The notes beneath the pieces were generated by a model. That model ran no database searches and was not told the origin of the DNA. It saw only the letters and a list, made by a program, of their open reading frames with translations. DNA of 64,000 nt from Elymus sibiricus (taxonomy: Eukaryota > Streptophyta > Magnoliopsida > Poales > Poaceae): the NCBI GenBank assembly GCA_039707655.1, contig CM077667.1, forward strand, positions 62,339,628 to 62,403,627, written 5' to 3'. Of the stretch, positions 32,816-46,500 are shown piece by piece. The number at the start of each line of letters is the position of its first letter. Position 1 is the stretch's first letter. The position numbers and the translations under genes are program-made.

Positions 32816-34640
32816 GTGTGAAATTTGGACCTAATACATATCTATTTGTGTCTTGCACAAAATAGACAGAATGTGTACCATGTAGTTTCTCAAGTTCATG
32901 TGTCATGTTAACTTCTATACATATCTTGAACAATCGGTGAACTACATCACTTCCTGAGCCTTTTATTTTCGGATGGAAGTGATTGTATTGTCTTGAGTTC
33001 CCAATAAAACCCTATTGTTTTTTTTATCGGACACTCAAGAGTCAAGATAACCAATGGCAATCAATGGTGAATCCACTTTTACTCAATCTCACTGACTTGG
33101 ATGCGGCCACCAATAGCAATCTTCATATTAAAGACGCATATAAATGTGTCCAGAATAATCTAAGATGGTATATAAATGAGCTCTCATGAGAATATTTTGG
33201 TGTAGTCTATCTAGTGAGAACACTATGCAGAGCACTATGCACCAATTAAGTTGATTGGCAACAGGGAGAGCACACACGTACGCCATTGGGCTTGGGAAGG
33301 ACCAATAATTTAGTGGATGCAACTCGGATTGTAGCTGTAGGAGCTAGTCTATGTCGGCAGCATTCAACTGGAACTACAATAGTGTTTTGTACCATCCTTT
33401 TTCTACAAATGTCCGTCGAGGTGGAAGATGGGGAAAGGGCGAAAGCTTTGGGTTAGCCCTAGTATATTGGTAGAGGTGCGGCCTTGAATCCTTTCCTCCC
33501 TAGGATGTGCTAATTAAGTGAAATATGCATGGTTGAGATGCATGTGCAGTCATATCAAAATCAAGCAATCCTATGATGCAGAAAAGATACGATTCTAACT
33601 TAAAATGTGAGTAAAAAAATAAAAATAGAATACAAGTGAATGGCGCATGTGCTAGAATTGAAGAAGCGTGAAGACACACAAGTCGATAAATACAATGATA
33701 TACCTTCACTAATGCAATTTCCAACATATGAACATATATAGGCCCCTTCCAAGACTCTTAGTTATGGTATCTCTGGTCCCAACGAGTAAAGATTATACAT
33801 ATGCTTAGATATTGCATATCGTGTTGTACATAGATGGATTGTATAGGCTTGAAAGGCACCGGGAATTGTTTTACCACCGGATGGTCTATCATATCAAGCA
33901 ATTTGACCTTTTCAGCCTCCTCTCGGTTGGCGAAAAAGGGGCATTTTATCCATATTTGCAATCTCATGATAACAATCATGTAGCAAACTGATGGTGAGAG
34001 ACTCAGGCAATGTCGTTGTTGCACGTGCCACCTTTGACCAGCGTGAGCATTGGATTTTTACATCGATGTCACCATACCATGCCTCATCTTGAGTATGAAG
34101 CATCGACATCAAGTCCGAAGCTAACTTGATGGTTGTTGAATTATGTGTGTAACAAAACGGGCACCCATTTGTCACATCGTACCAATACGTGCATGTAGGT
34201 AGAGCTCATCATCAACAACATGTATTGCACATCGACGAACCAACCCATGGATTAATTTGGTTTATTTAATTGTGTTTGCGTACACACACATAAGCGTGAA
34301 AAAGAGGTGAGTGAGTGAAGAAAAACAAAACAAAAACAAGATCGATCAAATGTTAGCCCTGCATCCATCATTGTCACGCATAGGAATTTTATGTTTGTGG
34401 CCTTAAGCCGATTAAAAATTATACATGTGCATGTTTAATACAAAGGCTTTTCTTGGATCTACAATAAAACGAGTCCACTCCAAAGCAAACAACGGATCAA
34501 ATCATATACCAACCACCAGCGCCTGTTGAACTCCATCCATTCCATAGTCTCGAGTTCTAACAAAACTGAAACCCCAATCGTAATGCACGGATGTAGCAAC
34601 AGTCTTTTTTTCTTTCAGAATCTGGATTTTTTGGAGGTTC
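32816..34640. other. Unassigned region, unit 1
   Basis: 1.8 kb of AT-rich sequence with frames under 90 codons on both strands. The minus-strand frame at 33912-34175 (starting TNGCPFCYTHNS) has reasonable codon content but no family I recognise. Confidence 0.35.
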
Positions 34641-34653
34641 GTCACGGTCTTTA

Positions 34654-34975
34654 TTAATCAATAAATAAGGGTATAGATGTTACATCCCAAGGCTCGAGGA
34701 GCCAAATGTATAAGGACATAGCACTCCTAACTAGATTATGCGTATGAATGTTGCACTCTCTGCCTTCATGGACAAATTCCACAGCTTGGAAGTCCCTTCG
34801 CCCGTGCTCGTTTTCTTTCAACACCGAGCTGTAGGTGCTCCTACTTCCTTCATTGATCGCTTTAATGACAACTGATGCATCTGAAGCAATACAAATCTAT
34901 TGAAGGTCGAGATCCTTTGCTAACACCACGGCTTCACAACATGCTAGGGCTTCGAGTAAGGTCGGGTCAGTTATG
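34654..34975 (-). pseudogene. RNase H-like (RVT_3 type) domain fragment, C-terminal
   Basis: Minus strand translation gives DPTLLEALACCEAVVLAKDL, then a stop, ICIASDASVVIKAINEGS, YSSVLKENEHGRRDFQAVEF, VHEGRECNIHTHNLVRSAMS and WLLEP...IPLFID with a terminal TAA. This is the order of the plant RVT_3 RNase H-like domain: EALA helix, SD acidic strand, HEGRE/N...A near the C-terminus. Such domains occur at the end of plant LINE ORF2 and in related gene fragments. The internal TAG kills it. Upstream, in frame, it joins kinase sequence. Confidence 0.7.
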
Positions 34976-34997
34976 CCATCATAAACTCGAGTCGAAG

Positions 34998-35250
34998 ATC
35001 CTTGATGTAGGTATTCCACTCCTCGGGCAATGCCTAAGGCAATATCTAGCATTTTTGGGGGTGCTAGGAGTTGTCTAGAAACATTAGAAACATGTGAGAA
35101 TATGTATGTCTCAATGACTCGTTAGGCATGAACTCATAAACAAGAGCGTGCCTAGTTCCTTCGGAGCAAAATCCCAGAAGGCGCACAATGGTTGCATGGT
35201 GAATTCTCCCAATGGTTGCAACTTCATTGATGAAATCTCCCCCCTCACAT
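34998..35250 (-). pseudogene. LRK10-like kinase fragment fused to the RNase H fragment
   Basis: Minus strand reads [48 protein letters not shown], then after a short gap or frame change PKMLDIALGIARGVEYLHQG. These are kinase subdomains III to VIa of the LRK10-like family, the same segments seen at 2143-2390 on the plus strand. Immediately after YLHQG the frame runs into SSTRVYDGITDPTLLEALAC of the RNase H fragment. The catalytic loop and everything after it are lost, so it cannot be an active kinase. A recombination or retro-insertion breakpoint at about 34985-34998 is inferred. Confidence 0.75.
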
Positions 35251-35967
35251 GTACTTCACTTTGCATGTCCTTCATTCAAGTTCAGAAACCAGCATATATT
35301 TTTCATCACAAGGACTCCCGTATTTGGACCTCAGGCAATATCAAACAATTAACTGCACAAGCCAAGAATCTTAAGCACCCCTATGCTCTGTTTTAGAGCA
35401 ATTCAGTGATCAAGGCCATAGGGAGGCCGGTTTGCACCGAACCAGATAAAGGATTTGTTGGGTTTTGTTTTGCAATAGCATGGATAGGCAGATAATCCCT
35501 TTCTTCATGCATGTCCTAGATATTTATGAAGAAACGTATGAGAGGTTCATATGACAAATCGTGCTGATCAAAGTACCAAGCTACAAAGACAGCTAATTCA
35601 GCAGATTAACTCACCATGACAACATAAAGTCGAGGAATCTTGCTCCTACTTCCTATACACCTATGTATAGATTTGATCACATTCTTTGTATTCCCTGTAC
35701 AGGAGGGAAACCCAATGAAGAGGTGGAGGTGAATGGACAGGAGATGAAAGTTGACGTACCAACGTAAAATCCAAACTCCCCATTAGTAGTAGAGAATGAG
35801 GTAGCTTTTTCCCGAAAAGGTGGTTGCAACCCTTGGCATATATGAGATAGCTACTGCTTTCAAGAGTATACCTTAAATGTTACAACACAATTTTGTTTAT
35901 CTTTTGATGGTTTCAAAAGTGAGATATGAATTGTTTATAAAAAGAGTTATGAAGGTGGTTATTTTCC
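35251..35967. other. Unassigned region, unit 1
   Basis: Lies upstream of the kinase fragment in its orientation, where earlier kinase or extracellular codons would be expected. I could not find glycine-loop or extracellular-domain motifs. Confidence 0.3.
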
Positions 35968-36085
35968 TAACCTCAGTCTCAAATTACTTGTATTAAATTT
36001 GTTTAGACACAGATGCAGACACGTTTTAGTGTTAGATACATCCGTATCTGGACAAAACTATGACAAGTAAGCAGGGACGGAGGTA
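35968..36085. mobile_element. Stowaway (Tc1/Mariner) MITE, unit 1
   Basis: About 115 bp between TA dinucleotides. The right end GGGACGGAGGTA is the reverse of the Stowaway terminus CTCCCTCCGTCCC with small changes. The interior has the usual ATTACTTGTA / TGACAAGTAA and GATACATCCGTATCTGGAC pairing found in Athos/Hades-like elements of Triticeae. The left end is degraded (CCTCAGTCTC). Confidence 0.75.
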
Positions 36086-36122
36086 ATGTTTGTTAGCCCA
36101 CCTTCTTAATGGTCTCACTGTT

Positions 36123-37270
36123 ACATTGTGAAAGATTAATTCCAGAATCAAACATATTCAAGGCCTTGATGAATTAAGTTTTAAGGCTCAACAAGACATA
36201 AGTGTTGAGCATTATATAAGATTAATGTCTTGATGCTTAAGTGTTACGCTAAAGATATTAAAGCTAAGTATTATATTTAAAGAGGCTTGCCTTCTAATGT
36301 TGCCGTCATAAAGACTAAATGGCAGCCTGTTATTAAGGGACAAATTATGATTCTGGAAACAAAACATATTTCTCTTCTTTTCAAAGGCGCGCGCATAAGG
36401 ATATGCACAAGAATATATGAAGAGAAACTGCACTCTTGGGACCATTGCAACACCATCTCCCCACAAACCTAAGGCGGGTTTGTTCCTTCGATGGAATGAT
36501 GTACTGTGGTCAATTAGATCAACGGTACTTAATTGATGATTGTATTTTATTGGCTCTGTATAAGTTTCAACAAAGGGATGAGCTCATAAGTTTTCAAATA
36601 AGAATTAAGATTATGGAGCTCCTAAGCTAAAGAAGTTCCATTTCAAGATAAGATGGCATATTGTAGTAACTGGGTTCTACGGTATCTACTGACCGTTGCG
36701 ATCCTTTTATCTCGTATGCCATTTTGTTAAGAAATGGGCTTATAAGTTTAGCCTTACGATCAAGGGGGAGAATGTTGGATAATTTTTTGATCTAGGCTAA
36801 ACCTAGGTCAATTAAGGTAGATAATTAAAGCTGCTATAGTGCAGCAACAGTGTTGCAACAGTAGTGCAACAGTATGACAGTTTGCCCTGATTGGGGGCGC
36901 ACACACATATCATCTGACAGGTGGGCCCCCCTGTGGCACTGTGCTTATAAATTATATAAGAGGAGAAGTCCCTATGGGACACTAAGAGGTACCCTGTGCA
37001 TATGCATATCTCCTCCACGACTGCCCAATCAAGCCAGCACAGCCAGCCATGGGAAGGGCTTTCCAGCTCCTTCCACAAGCTCTAGCAGCAACCAGGAAGG
37101 AGAATAAGATCAAGGGCTTCATGTATGATCCAGCTCTACCATCATCTCCAGCAAATACAAGATTACTATGTTGACATATTTATTACTCAAGGTGTGTTTG
37201 TTCTAATTCATGTTAGTTGTGGTTCAAATCTTGTGCAAGATGATCCCGAGATCATCTGTGATATCTATCA
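36123..37270 (+). mobile_element. 5'-truncated copy of the non-coding LTR element
   Basis: Contains only the last 650 bp of the interior and the 3' LTR (36773-37270). The truncation is the duplication breakpoint, not an insertion feature. The flanking sequence after it repeats the copy A tandem block. Confidence 0.9.
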
Positions 37271-39020
37271 ATCCTGAGGCCCACTCGAACGCGGCCGATT
37301 AAGTCAGCCGATGCCGCCGTCCGCTACTACTTTGCTCTCAACTTACAGCGCTTCTGTGTTCAAGAGAGTTTGTTCCAAAGATAAAGTACATATACATAGA
37401 AGCATCCCGTCTTCAAAACAGTTGTTGAAAGGTACCGTAAGTATGAAACGACAATTGCTGATTCTCTCAACTCTTTTAACACCTTAATTACCATACATAT
37501 GATCTTCTTGGAAAGAAAACAATCTTACAGGCACAAGATACAACTCAAAGTTAAAGTATGACAGAATTACTATATACTGTCTGTTTGTACATATAGACAT
37601 ATTTATTTTCCACTAAACAATGCGTCTGCAGAGATGAGATGCTGCTCAAAGGGCCCATCTCGTATAAATGATGAATGAGCAGCCTTGCAATCCCAGAAGG
37701 AACGCGTGAACTTTTGATGTTGTTGCACGCTGAGAGACGTTTTTATTTTCTTTATTCATGAAGACTTCAGCTGCTGAAAGACAGCAAAGCTGACCGTTGG
37801 GGAGGGACTATGAGGAATAGTGTCAACAACGGCGGTAGCCGTTGAGGTGTCAAGATGGCTATTACCTATCTATATCTATATCTATACTTATACTAATTAG
37901 GCATTCTCATAAAATTCCCATGTTAATTAAAAATTACTGGTCGTTAATCTGATGGGACAGAGTTATAACGGTGGAGATCCACCCATATTATCCTTGCAAT
38001 CTAAGAAAAATGTGTTACAAAGTTTGTAAAATAAACCAGTTGATTTTTTTTGTTTTTACGTGACCATGCTACAAAGTTTTATTCATGTCGTTGTGGATTT
38101 CACAGCAAAAAAATCCCACGCTGTTCTAGAAAAAAAAAACCTACAACGTTAGATAACAGATCGTGAGAAATAGAGTCCTCCAATATGTCTCTTTCTTCCC
38201 TAAACAAAGCGTCTCTTTCTTCATGTTGTTCGCATGAAGATGATTGGGTCTGTCTAGGACACATCTAGATGTGACTTAAGTATTGCACATCTAAATTTTT
38301 TGCACCGCTTGGACCATAGTATGTTTCTTACCTTAACAAGTAAATCAAAGTCTGACTAAACCCAAAGTTTGGGTTAGAACATCTATGCTTAGTATTCAAA
38401 ATCCGTATATGAGGAAAATGGTGGCGTGTGTGGGATCCCGAGGCCCACTCGAACGCGCCCGATTAAGTCAGCCGGTGCCGCCGTCCGCTAATACTTTGCT
38501 TTCAACTTACAGCGTTTATGTGTTCAAGAGGGGAAGTACTACACAGACATAGAAGTATCCCGTCTTCAAAATGGTTGTTGAAAGGTACCGTAAGTATGAA
38601 ACGACAATTGCTGATTCTCTCAACTCTTTAACACCTTAATTGCCATACATATGATCTTCTTGGAAAGAAAACACTCTTACAGGCACAAGATACAGCTCAA
38701 AGTTAAAATATGACAGAATTACTATATATTGCCTGTTTGTACATATAGACATATTTATTTTAAACTAAACAATGCGTCTGCAGAGATGAGTGCTACTCAA
38801 AGGGCCCATCTCGTATAAATGATGAATGAGCAGGCTTGCAATCCCAGGAGGAATGCGTGAACTTTTGACGTTGTGGCACGCTGAAGAGACGTTTTTATTT
38901 TCTTTATTCACGAAGACTTCAGCTGCTGAAAGACAGCAAAGCTGACCGTTGGGGAGGGACTGTGAGGAGTAGTGTCAATAACCGCGGCTGAGCCGTTGAG
39001 GTGCCAAGATGTCTATTACC
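37271..39020. repeat. Small tandem duplication copies A and B, unit 2
   Basis: Copy A right part (37276-37865), the AT-rich 430-bp spacer, then copy B (about 38297-39020). Same content as 13754-15498. Confidence 0.85.
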
Positions 39021-40167
39021 AACTAATAAAGTATGAAATGTTTCTGTCAATTCGTCATACGTTTTACAAAAAGGTGTTTAATTTTTCTTTAAATAATCCG
39101 CAGTCCAATATTAAGTGCCTTTTTTTGTTGGGCTTTGGCCCAACAGCAGTAGCCACTATCTCGCGCTCCTGAACGCTGGTTAGTATCCCGCGTATATCAT
39201 GTTTGCTCTGTTTTCGGCGCGTTTAGGTCTCTAGCCTTTCATTATTTACAAAAAATATGTTAAATATGATCATGCTATAACTTTACAACCGTAAGTCAGA
39301 TTAAAATAATTTTTATATGTAATTGATCAGAAAAATGTATAGTTTCCAACCGTGCTATTATTTATTCCTGTTAACCACTTTAAGTTTCTATTTAGTGCAT
39401 ACCTTAAATAACCTAATTAATTGCAATGGTGTATTTTAGGAAATGCTAACAGAAAATATAAATTTTATTATTAATGATCGGTTTCCATGGACATATAGTA
39501 GTAATAAAGAAAGTAGACAATAAAGGGCGTGAGGATAAAAAAAGAACGGAAGATTCTAAAAAATGAAGGAGAGAATAACGAAAAGGAATTGGTATTAAAA
39601 TCAAGGGCGTGACATGCATGCAATGCAAGAATGAAAATAAATTAATACCGAGGGACGAGGAAGGGGCACACATATATGTGTTGTTGTGCAATATGTGACC
39701 GTTATGTGCAACAAAAATAACGCATCCACGAAGGTGAGAGGCGCTTTGTGAGTGTCGAGTTGCATGCAACGAACTAGGATCGTTTTGCTCAGACGTAGAC
39801 ATTTTTTTGTTAATCTTCAAGCGTATGCATATGCAGAGATGACCTAAAACGCATTTAATAGAATCCTTTTATTGATATTTTGCTCACGACTTGGTGTAAA
39901 TTTGAAACATTGCATCAACTTAAAAATAATGCCTTGGTACGGAAAAATTGAAAATTAGGCTCATTAAGATCAGAATCGCAATAACAAAAATATTGTCTGT
40001 GTAGCATGCTTCTTAATGTATCATCAATATGAACTTCTGCTAGACCACATTGTGCGCCTCTCTGCCGTGGACGGACACAATTCGAATGTTGTTGGGCTGT
40101 GCTGACGAATATTTCACTAATCACATAAATTTTCTCTCCTGTTGCAACGCACGGGCATATGTGCTAG
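39012..40167 (+). mobile_element. Probable Helitron, unit 2 copy
   Basis: 3' terminus with hairpin and CTAG at 40164-40167, T following. Same reservations about the 5' end as for unit 1. The following 40168-40798 repeats the unassigned segment at 16646-17276. Confidence 0.5.
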
Positions 40168-40798
40168 TATGAACTTGTGTAAATAAATTTCCTTCCAATT
40201 TTATGAAAAGACATGCAAGGCTCTTAAATGTTTTTATTTTTCTAAAAAGAGTAAGGGTGTCCATTTTGTATGCCCAATTATATACTGGAACGTTCTTGCA
40301 AAAAATAATAAAATTGAATTCATTGTGCATGATCACACAAGCAGGGCAAATAACAAGGAAATTACAGGTACTGCTTGTTGTGCCACAAAGTTCTTGCTTG
40401 CAAAACACAAATAGAGAGCTAGCAACACATATGTTTATCTAACTGAAAACGTCAAAATGATATCATTCGCCCACAGGGGATCTAGAAAGAGAGCCATGAC
40501 GATGAGATTGAACTAGGCTTCCTTCTACATTTTGTTCTTGTAAAAGGATTTTCTTCAATTGCCAATTTGAACCAACAAGAAATCTTCCGTGCTGATGTAT
40601 CCTATATTGCAAATATCAAAACCCAAGGATTTTCAAGAAACCGAGAAATGAAAAAGACTGGCCATGAAGAAGATCGACACACTAAATGCTTTGGGTGCGC
40701 AAGGGTGCCATGTGAACTCGTGTAACTTCTCTAATAACCTACATGTATTGAACCTAGACCTGTAAATTTGAGCCCAAAACATATTTTTCTAATGATAC

Positions 40799-40992
40799 TG
40801 AAAGGACGTGGATGTCGCCTAGAGGGGGAGGGGGTGAATAGGCGCTTTAAAATAATTACGGTTTAGGCTTGAATAAATGCAGAATAAAACTAGCGTTTAA
40901 TTAGTCAAGCACAAAACCTAAAACAACTAGGCTCACCTATGTGCACCAACAACTTATGCTAAGCAAGATAAACAACTAAGTGATAGCAAGAT
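40799..40992 (-). repeat. Host LTR left part, unit 2
   Basis: Duplicate of 17277-17470, same TGAAAGGACG start, same break at GCAAGAT. Confidence 0.8.
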
Positions 40993-43582
40993 TGAAAGAT
41001 CGTGGATGTCGCCTAGAGGGGGGGTGAATAGGCGCTTTAAAAACAATTACGGTTTAGGCTTGAACAAAGGCGGAATAAAACTAACGTTTACTTTGACAAG
41101 CACAAAACCTAAATACACTAGGCTCACCTATGTGCACCAACAACTTGTGCTAAGCAAGATATATGACTTCAAGCTCGAAGGCTATCACAAAGTAAGTGCA
41201 TAAGTAAAGGGCTCGGGTAAGAGATAACCGAGGGACGCGGAGACGACGATGTATCCCGAAGTTCACACCCTTGCGGATGCTAATCTCCGTTAGAGCGGTG
41301 TGGAGGCACAATGCTCCCCAACAATGCCACTAGGGCCACCGTATTCTCTTCACGCCCTCGCACAATGCAAGGTGCCGTGATTCCACTAAGGGACCCTTGA
41401 GGGCGGTCACCGAACCCGTACAAATGGCAACCCTTGAGGGCGGTCACCGGTACCCATCAAATTGCTCGGGGCGATCTCCACAACCTAATTGGAGACCCCG
41501 ACGCTTGCCCGGAGCTTTACACCACAATGATTGAGCTCCGAGGCACCACCAACCGTCTAGGGCGCCCAAGCACCCAAGAGGAACAAGCTCAAGGGTACCA
41601 AGTACCCAAGAGTAACAAGCTCTAGGGTGCTCAAACACCCAAGAGTAATAAGCTTCTCAACTTTTTCACCACCACGAATCACCGTGGAGAACTCAAACCG
41701 ATGCAACTAATGCAATGGCAAGAACACACCAAGTGCTCAAGTCCCTCTCCCTCAAATCCCACCAAAGCAACAAAAGCTATGGAGGAAAGTGAGAGGAAGA
41801 ACAAGGAGAACACCAAGAACTCCAAGATCTAGATCCACAAGGTTCCCCTCACATAGAGGAGAAAGTGATTGGTGGAAAGGTGGATCTAGATCTCCTCTCC
41901 CTTTTCCCTCAAGAACTAGCAAGAATCATTGGAGGGATTGAGAGTTAGGCAAGCTCAAGAAGGTCAACAATGGGGGGCAAACACGAGCTAAAGAGATAAG
42001 AACCATTGGGGAAGAAGACCCCCTTAAATAGCCCCCACAAAATCGAACCGTTACCTGTGCAGGACGCGCTCAAGCGGTACTACCGCTCGGGGGAGCGGTA
42101 CTACTACTTAGAGCGGTAGTTCCAGCCGCGAGAACGAAAGAACTGGAGCGGTAGTGCCGCTCGAAGCGGTACTACCGTCCATCCAAGCGGTACTACCGCT
42201 AAAGCAAATTGAGCAACCGAACCTTGCACGCAGCCTCAAACTTAAGCGGTACTAGAGGCGGTAGTAGCGAGCGGAAGTACCGCTTAAGCGGTACTACCTC
42301 TCTACTACCGCTCATTAAAAACAGGCAGAGACACCCAAACGAAAACGATCATAGCTCGAGCATCCGAACTCCGTTTTCGATGATCTTGGGCTTGTTTTGA
42401 AGCTAACAACAAGAACTAAATCTTCATGCAGAGAAACACCAAAAAATAACAAAGGAGGATAAATCCAAATTGGGAATGGTTAGACCTCTCAAAAAAAGAA
42501 TAACCGGCAAAACCTCCAATATCAAAAACGCAATAAGTTTTTCATACGGAATCCGTTTTTGATGAACTTGAGCTTGTATTGAAGATCATGACAAGCTCTA
42601 AAACTCCACATAGAGAAAAGCCAAATAAGAACCAATAAAGATGATGCGAAGGATGCAATGGTTTGAGCTCTCTACGAATGATACGATCAAGCTACTCACT
42701 CGAGAGCCCCCCTTGATAGTACGGCTATCGATCCTATAACCCGGTCTCCCAACTAACATCATGAGACCGGTAAGATAGAAAACCTATCAAGGACAAACCT
42801 TTGCCTTGCGCATAATCCACTTGAGCTAGATGATGACGATCTTGACCTCCTCAAGTTGGACCACCTTTCTTGATAGCGCTGGCATGGTGAAGACTCATAG
42901 ATTGCTCCCCCATACTCCACTATGGGTGAGCCACTCTTCGGCACATCTTCACAAGTCCATTGTCACCACAATGGACGGCAAGCTTCAAGCAGGTGATCTC
43001 TTCGTGATGCTCCACTTGAACTTGCACTGCGCAATCTTGATGACGATCACCACTTGATGTCATCCTCCATGGGTTAAAAGAGATCTTCCTCTTGACGCAA
43101 GCCCATGGAAACATACCTAACCCCACATAGAACTCTCGCATAGAACATGGGTTAGTACACAAAGCGTAATGGACAATGCTTACCATACCGTGAGATCACT
43201 TGATCCCACTCGGTACATCTTCTACGCTTTGTGTGTTGATCAACTTGAATCACTCTTCATATTTAGTCTTGATCAACCTTGAATCTTTCCAACTCTCTTC
43301 ATTAGGATGATGTCTTGAAGGTACACATGAATGTTCACACAATTTTCTTCTTCAAGACATGCTTGCAATAGGCTCAACACACACATGACCAATCTTTGGA
43401 TAAATCCTTGAATAGTACCTTGGTCAACACATATTCTTCTTCAAATCACCTTGAGACCAACAAATGGTCTACAAGCAAAGCCTATGGACAAACCCTTCAA
43501 ATATAACTCAAGGCAACCATTAGTCCATAGAGATTGTCATCAGTTACCAAAACCAAACATGGGGGCAGCACATGTTCTTTCA
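40993..43582 (-). repeat. 3' LTR, unit 2
   Basis: 2590 bp. The G-run near 41018 is 7 G against 12 in unit 1. In the palindrome cluster (about 42073-42320) one copy reads GCGGTACTACTACTTA where unit 1 has GCGGTACTACCGCTTA, so one palindrome arm has been lost here. Confidence 0.9.
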
Positions 43583-46500
43583 ATCTCCCCCATTTTGGTA
43601 ATTGATGACAATCACTTTCAAGAGAGTTTATATAAGGAATTAAGCATCACCATGCAAGGCAACAACTAATAATGTAAGAGCATGTGATGCAAATGCTTAG
43701 GAACAAAACCAAAGCATGAAGAAATAACTCTCTAAACTTCTCCACAAAACTCTCTAAACTTCTCCCCCATTGACATCGATTGCCAAAATGGGCGAAAAGC
43801 TTAGAAGGCCAACATAATATGTGTTCCTCCATAAATTGTGTATTTCTCAAACTATGAGTGGAATACAATACACATATCCAAGGAAACGCAAAAGGAGGAA
43901 GACAAACTCTATTGAGGATCCAAAGATTGCAAAAGGAATGATATGATACAAAGACATACCAAGAGAGAAGCAAGCAATCTAAGGAGCTTAGAAGGCCACA
44001 CGAATAATCTAAGGATACCAATTGAACCAATCAATCAAAAGATCCGACGAGCCACACGAATAAAAGATATTATGATATGAGCATAGGAGTGTTCTAAAGA
44101 ACATAGAGAAGCTCCCCATGATTTGTGCATTATTTAGTTTTGTATTTGGATACAACGTGCACAAAATAGGATCATCACTCCCCCAAAATCAATAGAAACT
44201 CACAACAAGTGCAAGTGAGTATATAGGAAACTAGGCCTAGCACTTGCAACAAACACAAGATTGAGCAATATGAAAGAGAGGCAACTTAGGAATAGGCTCA
44301 ACCAAAAAGATGTGTGTGAGTCATGGCAAAGCACTTGAGAAGACTAATATAAGTATGAGCATTAAGCATCAATAGTCTTGAATAAACGATATACAAGGTG
44401 CAAGACACGTCCTTCCCACACACAACAAGCAAATGGGTTCACAGGCTCACTGAAAAGCAAAATAACAACAAAGCTTGTGATAACCCATGGCGAAGATAGA
44501 GAATGATCGCTTTGTCAAGAGGAGGGATACCAATTGACATGGCGAAAGCCTTGTCAAGACAAGCATGAGGAAAACAATCTTCACCACAAATGAGTGCATC
44601 AAGATGCAACGAAATAAGATCCGCACTCACGACAAACGATTTCATGGAGCCACCAAAGAAATAATACAAGAAAGACAAGGTGGTCATGAAAGAAAGGATA
44701 TCATCTAGAGATGTAATTTCTCTCAAGTGTATAAGGTTCTAGGTAGGTAAAAATCATGTTGATATCAATCCACAAAGAAGGATATACACACGAAATAGTT
44801 ACAGCATGAAGGAACAAGATATCCAAAAGGAAGTCATAAATATACCAATAAGATCTTTGCTTGAAAGCATAGCACATGGCTTAATATTGTCTTATTGTAT
44901 ATCAATGAACTCCAACTACACAAACATCAAAGACATCACAACTCGTACCAAGATATCATTGTTGGGATGCTTTGAGAAAGGAAGCAAGTATCACAAGAAC
45001 GAATCAAGAAATTCATGCCATGATGCAACCTACACAAGGTTGAATGCAAGAAATGTATGCATGAAGTTGATACTTGTTACCGAGATAGCATTGGAATGAT
45101 GTAGTAGATACCGATTGAATGTAGTAGATTGTAGTTCATTGATCATCCTAGCTTGACTCCAATAAGCACATGGCGACAACACCTTCCTTGTGAATGAGAC
45201 AAGCCTCCAATGCATCTCCAATGTTCCTAGAACAACATTCACGAACAAAATGGTTCCCAACCTTATTGGGTCCCAAGAGTTAGTGAAACAACAATACATA
45301 GGACAAACTCCACAAAAATATGTGCATATAGATATGAAATTGAATTTCATGCACATCTTAGCCAATAAGAGACTTGATGGAGTTTCCCCCATATATTGGG
45401 TCAAAGAAAGAAAGCAAGCCAAAGGAAAGACATAACGTAAATATGCATGCACAAGACTTTCAAGGACCAAAGGGAGATACAATTTGGACAAAACATCAAG
45501 TAAACCAAGAATGCAACCAAAAGATTAACACGACATAAGGTTGTCCAAATTATATCAAAGAACCAACTCAACTCATGATTTAAGACAATTAGAGATCAAC
45601 ACATGAGAAGAGATGCCAATTGAAACCAAACCAAATCAACACATGATTTGATAAGATACCAATTGAAAAGATACCAAGTGAAAATAAGATACCAAATGAA
45701 GAAATAATCACTTGAAGGATACCAAATAAAAGATACAACAAGGAATGAGATACCAAAGAAACACAACAATTGAAAGATATCAAATAAAGAGATATCAAAC
45801 TCCCAGAAGAGAGCAAGGTTCCAACAAAACAAACCAAACACTCTACAAATTTCATGATGGCACAAAGCACCAAAAGGAAAAAGTTTGCCTTCCAACAGCC
45901 CGGACAGGATAGGGATTAAATACCAATTGAAAAGATCATAAAGAAAATAGCGTTCTAAAGAAAATAGGACAGCTCCCCCAAGATTTATGCATTATTTAGG
46001 ATTTTGCATTTGAATACAAAATGCACAAGATGGGATCACTACTTTCACTATATCTATAGAAACACTAAACATGTTCAAGACAATCAAAAGATCCACAAGA
46101 GGCAACGAAGACAACAGGAGTAAAACACACCACAAATCCTTGGCAATAAATACGGCAACTAAAACCAAAAGCCAATGTAAAGATGATCAACAATTTCTAC
46201 CACATACTAGAATACCAATTGCCAAGAGACAAGAAGTATTTGGAATTACTTCCCGGTGGTAGATTGCAAAGGTATCCAAGATCATCTTCACACCAAACAA
46301 CCTAAGCATGTGACAGAAGATAAGAATTAAGCACAATGCTTAGATAGAGATTCTTGATAGCTTCAAGTAGGCAAACAATCATGCAAGCAATGATTAGAAA
46401 AACTTGAAGCACACGGTTCCCAAATAGGATATAAAAGTAAATATTGGAGGAAAGCCGTACCAAGAAAAATCTCACACAAACAAGATCCTAAAGATGAGCA

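Larger units (their letters stand above)
12602..36122. repeat. 23.5-kb tandem segmental duplication, unit 1
   Basis: Every base block from ACATTGTGAAAG (12602) to TCACTGTT (36122) reappears in the same order in 36123-59655, with only scattered substitutions and homopolymer changes. The offset is 23521 at the left, shifts to 23517 after the poly-G at 17496, to 23523 after the one at 26117, and to 23531 after the one at 30851. Most of the length difference is therefore in G-runs. The unit holds the 3' end of the non-coding LTR element, the small A/B tandem repeat, the Helitron, the nested gag element, the LINE tail, the kinase/RNase-H chimera and a Stowaway. Confidence 0.97.

Noticed and set aside
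33912..34175. Minus-strand 87-codon frame starting TNGCPFCYTHNS as a gene
   Set aside because: No recognisable family, no flanking exons, and several stops directly downstream; left in the unassigned region.
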